This document shows positions 57,238 to 64,000 of a stretch of 64,000 bases of DNA, piece after piece. Origin of the DNA: Campylorhamphus procurvoides (lineage: Eukaryota; Chordata; Aves; Passeriformes; Dendrocolaptidae); contig WBMV01008570.1 of NCBI GenBank assembly GCA_013396655.1, positions 418,119 through 482,118 on the forward strand, in the 5' to 3' direction. The translations under genes and the position numbers were made by a program. Each line of letters opens with the position of its first letter. The stretch's first letter is position 1. The notes beneath the pieces were generated by a model, which worked only from the letters and a program-made list of their open reading frames with translations, was not told where the DNA came from and did not search any database.

Positions 57238-58639
57238 AAAATTGTAGACAGGTCTAGTGTTTAATGCTTAATGACAGCAATAAGACAGATCAGGGTGTGT
57301 GTAAGCCTGAGGCATCTGTGTATGTTTTGTGTGTGTTATGAGACAAAAGATTAATCTGGCCAAATTCTCTTTGCAATTTGGATTCTATGGGACAACCATA
57401 GTATTTTTTCAACTAGTACTGAAATAAGAAGAGAGATCCCTCCACATGTAAGGAGCTTCTTAGCATGTAATTTCTGCATATGTATTTGAAGTGATCCCAA
57501 ACCAGACAAGCTGCTTCTCTCATACTGAGTGCATTAGAAGCAAAAAATGAAAAATCTATTTTACAAACTTCTAGCACTGGTTTTATATGGGAAACTGTAA
57601 ATATCTTCATAAGCTAATTTAGAGGTAAGTGTGCTTCGTAGTTATGGCAGTGACTGAAGCTAGGGTGAAGTAACTTTAAAAATGAATTTTCATGCATGAA
57701 GAATCTCTAAACAGATCTCACACCTGTCTCTGAAAATACTCCCTGCCTGCTCAGGTGTCAGTTACTCCAGAGTATGGTTCTATTTCTCAAGTTTGAGGAC
57801 TGAGACTGGGATGGATAGTTCCCTTCATTTATTGTTTTTTATTTAGGATAGTTCTGGCAGAAGTTTCCATATATTATCTTCCTAATCTTTCGTCTACACC
57901 TTGAGTGTCATAGGTGAATTTCATCTGCCTCAAGACAAAAATCATATACTCTGTGAGTATATTTCTATTGGATTCTATGACTCTACTTGAAAGAAATAGT
58001 GACTGCATTACACAGGAATTAATAAGGAGGTGTGACCAAATTAAAAATGAAGAAAAAATTGCATGCAAGGCTGTAGCAGCCATGTGAGATAAGTATACAT
58101 ATAGTGGAGAGGGACACACTCGTGTCAAAATCATACACTGCATTTTGGGTTAAATGACTGGGATTTGTTCCTTCAAGGAGCTTCTGTCTTTTTTTTTTTT
58201 TCCCTGACCTCTGATTATGGGAACACTTTCAAGGTTTTGGGTTATGACACAGAGACAGAAAGACATGCTGGGCTCCAGAAAAGAAGACATTTGAAGTAAT
58301 TGCCTTTAACTGAGGGAGTGGGAATGGATGGATGCTTGGTTATAAATTTAATTACCAAGTCTCTGTCTGGTATTCCAAGACAGTTAATCACCTGTCCATG
58401 CACATAAGGATTTTCCCATAGAACATAAATACATGCAAGGCTAGAGTCAAGTTTATGCAGGCTGAGCCTGTAAGGTCTTGTTTTCTGAGGGCAGTAGGAT
58501 TTGCACTATTCTTATAGCTTCAAGATAGCTTTTTAGCCTTTAGACTTATTTTTTATCGCAACATATTTAATTGGGGGGGTTAGACATCTTAAACTTGTCA
58601 TCCTCATGAAACTCTGATCTAGAGAACAGCAGAACAACC

Positions 58640-59150
58640 CCACCATATCCTGGGCTGCATCAAACCTAGCATGACCAGTGGCTTAAGGCAGATGATTTCC
58701 CCTTTTACTCTGTTCTAGTAAGACCCCACCTGCAGTGCTACATCTATATATGGGGTCCCTAACACAAGAAAGGCATGGAGAGAGTCTGGAGGATCAGAGA
58801 TGATCAGAGTCCAAGACGATCAGAGGGCTGGAACACCTCTTTCTTGAAGAACGACAAGTCAGAGACTTTTTACAAGGGTGTGCAGTGGTAGGACAAGGGG
58901 CAATGGACTCAGACTGATGGAGTGTAAATATTACCAAGAAATTCTTTACTGTGAGTGTGGCGAGACATTGTCACAGGTTGAAAATAGAAGCTGTGAGTAC
59001 CCCATAGCTGGAAGTGTTCAAGGCCAGGTTGGATGAGACTTTGAGCAGTCTGGTCTTGTGGAAGGTGTCCATGTCCATGACAGGGAGGTTGGAACTAGAT
59101 GATCTTTAAGGCCCCTTCCAACCAAGGTCATCCTATGTTTCAATGATTTT
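58640..59150 (+). repeat. CR1 LINE, plus strand, internally deleted
   Basis: Starts with the CR1 ORF2 C-terminal coding text (CTGGGCTGCATCAAACCTAG; AAGACCCCACCTGCAGTGCT). It runs through AAATTCTTTACTGTGAG and AAGTGTTCAAGGCCAGGTTG to the 3' end GATGATCTTTAAGGCCCCTT and TCCTATGTTTCAATGAT. Around 58830-58850 text typical of the family (the [14 protein letters not shown] region) is missing, so a segment appears deleted. Fossil copy. Confidence 0.93.
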
Positions 59151-62100
59151 CAATAAAAGTGAAATTGCAGATACAGTTGTAGCAGGTACTACAGGTCCTA
59201 CAATTCTGACTTTGATACTCCGACTTAAACATTTTCTCCTGCTTCAAATCTTACTAGGCTCTTTTTATAACAGTCATTGGGTAGATTTTCAACTAGGAAG
59301 CTCATGAATTAATCAAAGATGCAGATGTGTTGAATGAGAGCTTGAAAAAAGAGTTTTGTGTCTTGTATAAGAACTTCATTGTGATAATACATGTGCAGTA
59401 CAGTATCTAGCAAAAAACCCCAGGGTCCTTAATACATGTCCATGGAAATTACACTGTAATTTCAACCTCTGCTGATTTACAGCCTTCAGAATACAAGTTA
59501 ATACAATTCCCACACTGATTACTTTCCACAAGCAAAGAACATGGACAGCAAACACTGACTTCTTTACTTCCTAATATTGATTCCATTTAATGCATTCCTT
59601 GGAGATATTCCCACCAGTTAATGTAACTGCACATACACACACAGTCCTACTTGGGTAAAAAGGTAATGAAACCTGAATAATTCCCAAAATATAATTTTGA
59701 GCGCTGTTAACTCAGTAACATCACTATCAATTTTCCCAAAAATATTTTTTAAAATATTTTTCCTTATTGAAAGCTATTTTTTCCCCCAGAATATTTATCT
59801 TCCTCAAAGTTCCTTGACCAGTAATGAAAATGTGTCACTATATGGAAAGCAGTTGTTTTTCTTTTTTTTTTTTTCATCGTTCTCTGATTCAAAACACATA
59901 TAGAGGTAGTCTCTTTGCTGAAAGCCTGAAGCAAAATGACAGCTGTGGTTAATAACCAGCCCTGGGCAATTATAACCAAACAATTTCAGGAAGCAATGAG
60001 TAATTTCAGGTAAATCTTTTAATGGAAAATCTGGCACAATCTTTGCCTTGGTCTGCCTTTAAATCTGATGTCCTAACTGACACAGCAGAAATCCTCATAC
60101 AGACATAGATACCATCATTAAAGAAAATGCCTTTTTTTCATCAAAGCTGTTCATTCAGAAAATGAGAGCAATTCAAGCCAAGGGGTAGACTGTTCAGCCA
60201 GCAGACTAGCATAGATGAGAAGGAACTACCAGCATAATTGCATAGTGGGACAAATTGGCATAAAAAATATTAGAAGAGAGGTTGATACAAAAAGCATATG
60301 TTTATAGTGCCTCATACCTAAAGCAGCTTCACAGGAGACACTGAAGAATGATGGAAGAATAGTATCTGCCCTTTTACTTCCCTATCCTTTTTCTCTTGGT
60401 TCAAATATTATAATCTGTTTCTTGAACTACAAAATTCCTTAGTAGGATTTTGATGAGACTGTTTTAGACTATATTAAGTGTAGCTTCCTTTTCCTGTGGC
60501 ATAATTTATGATAACTAATACAAAAACAACAGTCTTCATTGTTCGACGGTTGACAGGTGTTCACCTTGTTGGATGGCCCCTATTTGAACCTTCTCCAAAC
60601 AAGAATATTTAGGAATGATAGTACATTTGAACAGAAGGCACACATTGGACATTGAGTCCTTTGCATGTTTATTACCTAAGAATTAACTCTTTGTCTTGAC
60701 ATTATTGACGTTCTTGGACTGAATGCTCTATTGAAAAGTTGCTCCAAATTCTGTAATAAGGAAATGGCTTCTGCTTCCAGTCTGAAAAAGAAATAAAAAT
60801 CTTATTTATTGGACAGATAAAAGTAGTGTCCCTGAAGCTGTTACAGAATTTGTAGCATACATAGGATTACTAAAGAAATTAACTTTGGCATTCATATTAA
60901 TAGAAATAAATGAATATTTGTAGGACATTTGACCATTTTGGGTGTTTCTTTCAAAGTTCTGTACATCCTATGGCCTAAAGGATGGAAGTCTGAGTCTCAC
61001 TGGAGTAACCATCCTACACAGTACAAGAACTTCCTGTCTCAGGAAGTTAATGTATATGTGAAGAATTTACAGTAATGTCACTAACAACTTTTGGAAAAAG
61101 AGTTTAGGCAACAAATTCTGTTCTACATTCCAGGTTAATACTAATGTATATATGTTTCAGAGTTACACCACTACCAATTGTGCACAATTAGGGCAGCTGA
61201 CTTGTTTTCTGTAATAAGTTCTCACAGCTACAAAAATTTTCAATTGCTTTTGTTGGACAGTAAACATGGAGAAATTAACAAGCCCAGTCATACTAGGAAA
61301 ACCAGGGGGTGCAGAGGGCTTTACTTTGTTTTCACTTCCTTAATAAGTTCACAGCCATGTATTTTCTAACATTTGATGAGTCATCTCAACAAATGTAATT
61401 GCTAGATATATTCATAGTCTTAATCCTCATGTTTGAAAACTCACCTTTTGGAGATCTCACCACTTGTGCCTGGAAAGATGGGCTCACATATTTGCCAGGG
61501 GTTATTTGTCAGGAACTCCTTAGGTTTGTTTTTAGTTGTTGAGGTATAAAGTCAGGTACAGGTGTGGGACAGGGCTTATTCCACGGGGAGTCCTTAACAA
61601 CTCTAAATATGAGAAGTGGGACCAGAAGTTGACAGAGCTTTTATGCTTTGTAAGAACAGGTGACAATCAATACATGTTTATGCAGGTTTTCTCAGACTGC
61701 AATTAGAAAACCAGCACAGAAGAAAGTTACCACACAGAAGTTTTCCATTTTCTTTTAGAAATGTCAGCAATAAAAAAGAACTAAATCATAGTTATTAAGT
61801 TAGTCTCGGGAATAATGACATTTTTGAAACATACTTACTTAAAATCTGATAATGGATTTCTTCATGCTTCATAAAAGGCATTTATGAATGTTGTAAACTA
61901 AAAGCTTGTCACAGGCTATATTCTCCACATTGTAAAAGTTAATTCATTTACACTGAGTGCAGTGAACACACTGACATGCAGTAACTTTCATCTTTGTTGG
62001 GCAAGAGATTAGCTATTGAACTTGGCTGAAAGCAGCTCTCCAACATGTGGCCAGATAATATAGTGACCTTATTGTCTAAGTACCCAAAGGCAGAGTTCTC

Positions 62101-64000
62101 CAGCCTCAAATCTGCAGGTTTAACATGGCTCACATCCATAGACCTAAACTCTCTTACACTTCAAAATAAGGTCACTGCATTCAAATTGCCTTTGGAGAAC
62201 GGTCCTTGGTTCTCATCTCTCAGGGAGAATGCTGTTTGACATAAGTGAAGATCATGCCAGGAGCTGTCTTTCTAAAATAATGATATGGCTATGGCTGTGT
62301 GAGTACTCCCACTGTGGTAATCTTTCACAGTGACAAGGTCAGAAGGACATAGACTGTTGAAAATGGCAAAGTGGAATTCATTTGCCAAAAAGCAAACATG
62401 AGAGACTTGCATTTCTGTTTGTGAGACTATGATCAGTGAAAAGAAACAGACATTTCTACTGTGTCATTCAGTTCCTCTTTAAAGTGCATGTCTTAAATAG
62501 GTCAGATGAATTGTGCCCTTAAAATATTAAAATGCATCCCACTCCATTGACTACAGGGGAAGACTGTTAACTTGGAGATAGTTATCTATGTTGTTGACAC
62601 CAAAAGTTACGAAAGTTCAGAGGTGCAAAATGTTCAAGGGTACTTCGAAAATGTGTTTCTCCTAAGGTCTGAGCTACACAAACATGTAACACCAGCAGAG
62701 TTTGGTGATTTTAATATACTTAGTAAATAAGTAAGTAACTCTAGCCAGTAAATTCCAGAGTATGAACACAGTTTTCCCAGTATAAAATTACCATATTTCA
62801 AAATACAATTATTGTTTCCATTCTTGATCTAGAATAAAATACAAGAGCTCTTTATATCCTGATAATTGAGTATATCCTAAGCTGGTTTTATTACTTCATC
62901 TATACTTGCCTAGATGAAGGATTACAATTCTTCAAAGTAGAGAATGGAACACTGATTTCATCACAAAATTTACACAACATTTCAGTAAGTTAACTACATT
63001 TAAGCACATAGTCAAAATACATTTATAATTAATAACCTTCAGAAGCACTTAAAACATTACGCTGCAATTAAATAAAAGAAAGATGATAGCACAATATGCT
63101 TTATAAAGGACTCTGCCATAATAATGGATGGGTGGGATTCAGTTCATCTTTGGAAATCTACAATGCAGTTGTCTTTGAGATCTGAGAGTTCTCTAGCAAA
63201 TGAAGAAAAATAAATGCATGTGGAGAGTGATTCACCGATTCTAAAAGAGATGTCTAAAATAAGCAAGACATTACATTTTAGAAGTGTCTCTTTCTTCCCT
63301 CCCACTGTACAGGGAGTCCAGATGACTACCTCTGATGTAGGTGGCTACAGTACAGGCATTTATAATTGGGGAGATGAATCTTCCACATTTCTCAAAGGGT
63401 AACCTAAAATGGGGGACCAAATTAGGGATAGAATGCTGCCAGAGTTGTTCCACACATAATCATGGAGTTCTTCCAAAGCAATATAAACATTTTCCTCTTG
63501 TTGTAGCATACAACAAACCAAGTTTTCTAAAAAGCTTGGATCAGGTTTGTCATATGATAGTCCCCATGGCAAAACAGAGTGCAAGACTCAATGTATTTTA
63601 TATTAAATATTTCATTTATGTTATGTACATATATTATGTAAGGAGGAGGTGGTATTGTGTCAGAAGGAATGGTGAAGTAAAGATCTGACTTTCCCACACT
63701 GATGAGTGAGAAGAGAACTATGTAATGGCTATTCTACTCAGCTCCCTGGGTATTAAAATAAACCTGTCTCTTGTTTCTTTTCTCTGTCTCTTAGGGACAG
63801 AATTATGTTCTAGAGCTTCCAGAACTGCTCTTTACTGCTAAAATTTCAGCTGCAGGCAGAGGGCATAAATTGAGAATGGGTCTGGTGGCTTTCCTGTTTC
63901 TCCTCTTCAATATCAGTGAGGAATTGTGTGTGACTCAGAGTAGGTCTCAAAATATTGAAGCAGATATTTAGGGATCCCTGAATACTCCTTGACCCCAAAT
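59151..64000. other. Intergenic to window end, 4.9 kb
   Basis: AT-rich sequence with no recognisable gene or repeat. Short frames such as 63341-63688 look like chance. Confidence 0.6.

Larger units (their letters stand above)
55410..58639. other. Intergenic, 3.2 kb
   Basis: No gene recognised. A-rich just after the LTR (to about 55790). Contains the 10-bp tandem repeat at 56179 and the CAAA repeat at 57188. Confidence 0.6.

Overview
The window looks like avian (or at least sauropsid) nuclear DNA. It is mostly AT-rich, carries several CR1 LINE copies with the typical 3' end repeats, and has retroviral solo LTRs of types common in bird genomes. Three sets of N bases (12250, 25474-25912 and 30634) mark it as a draft assembly. 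No bacterial, viral-genome, CRISPR or operon features are present.

There is one protein-coding gene I can support: PLK2 (polo-like kinase 2) on the + strand, from 12251 (5' truncated) to the stop at 17421. All 14 coding exons of the vertebrate gene can be read. The 13 introns are short (87-639 bp), all GT-AG, and all keep frame. The product carries an intact kinase domain and an intact two-box polo-box domain. Only the first part of exon 1, with the normal start codon and promoter, is missing. It is lost at a single N inside a GC/CpG-rich stretch. The 3' UTR follows, with AATAAA at 17975.

Layout: 1-0.7 kb, unique AT-rich sequence; about 0.7-1.64 kb, CR1 5' part with an ORF1 remnant (+); 2.94-3.66 kb, CR1 3' part (-); about 6.9-7.46 kb, LTR (+); 7.46-12.2 kb, intergenic; 12.25-18.0 kb, PLK2; 18-25.1 kb, intergenic with an unusual purine-rich block at 23.16-24.0 kb; 25.13-26.42 kb, CR1 (-) interrupted by a 439-bp gap; 30.26-30.65 kb, LTR (-) related to the one at 7 kb; 40.03-40.22 kb, CR1 tail (+); 48.25-48.93 kb, CR1 (-); about 53.26-53.96 kb, LTR-like element (+); 54.34-55.41 kb, a bird-type long LTR (-); 58.64-59.15 kb, CR1 (+) with an apparent internal deletion. 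The rest is intergenic, with no gene, tRNA, rRNA or obvious structured RNA that I can support.

PLK2 therefore sits alone, with about 12 kb upstream and 46 kb downstream empty of recognisable genes. This agrees with the gene-poor flank of PLK2 in other amniotes. In chicken this synteny block lies on chromosome Z, so Z linkage is a reasonable inference here, but nothing in the window proves it. I found no convincing undescribed system. The most useful observations concern the broken PLK2 5' end, the pair of related opposed LTRs, and the strand-asymmetric block near 23.5 kb.
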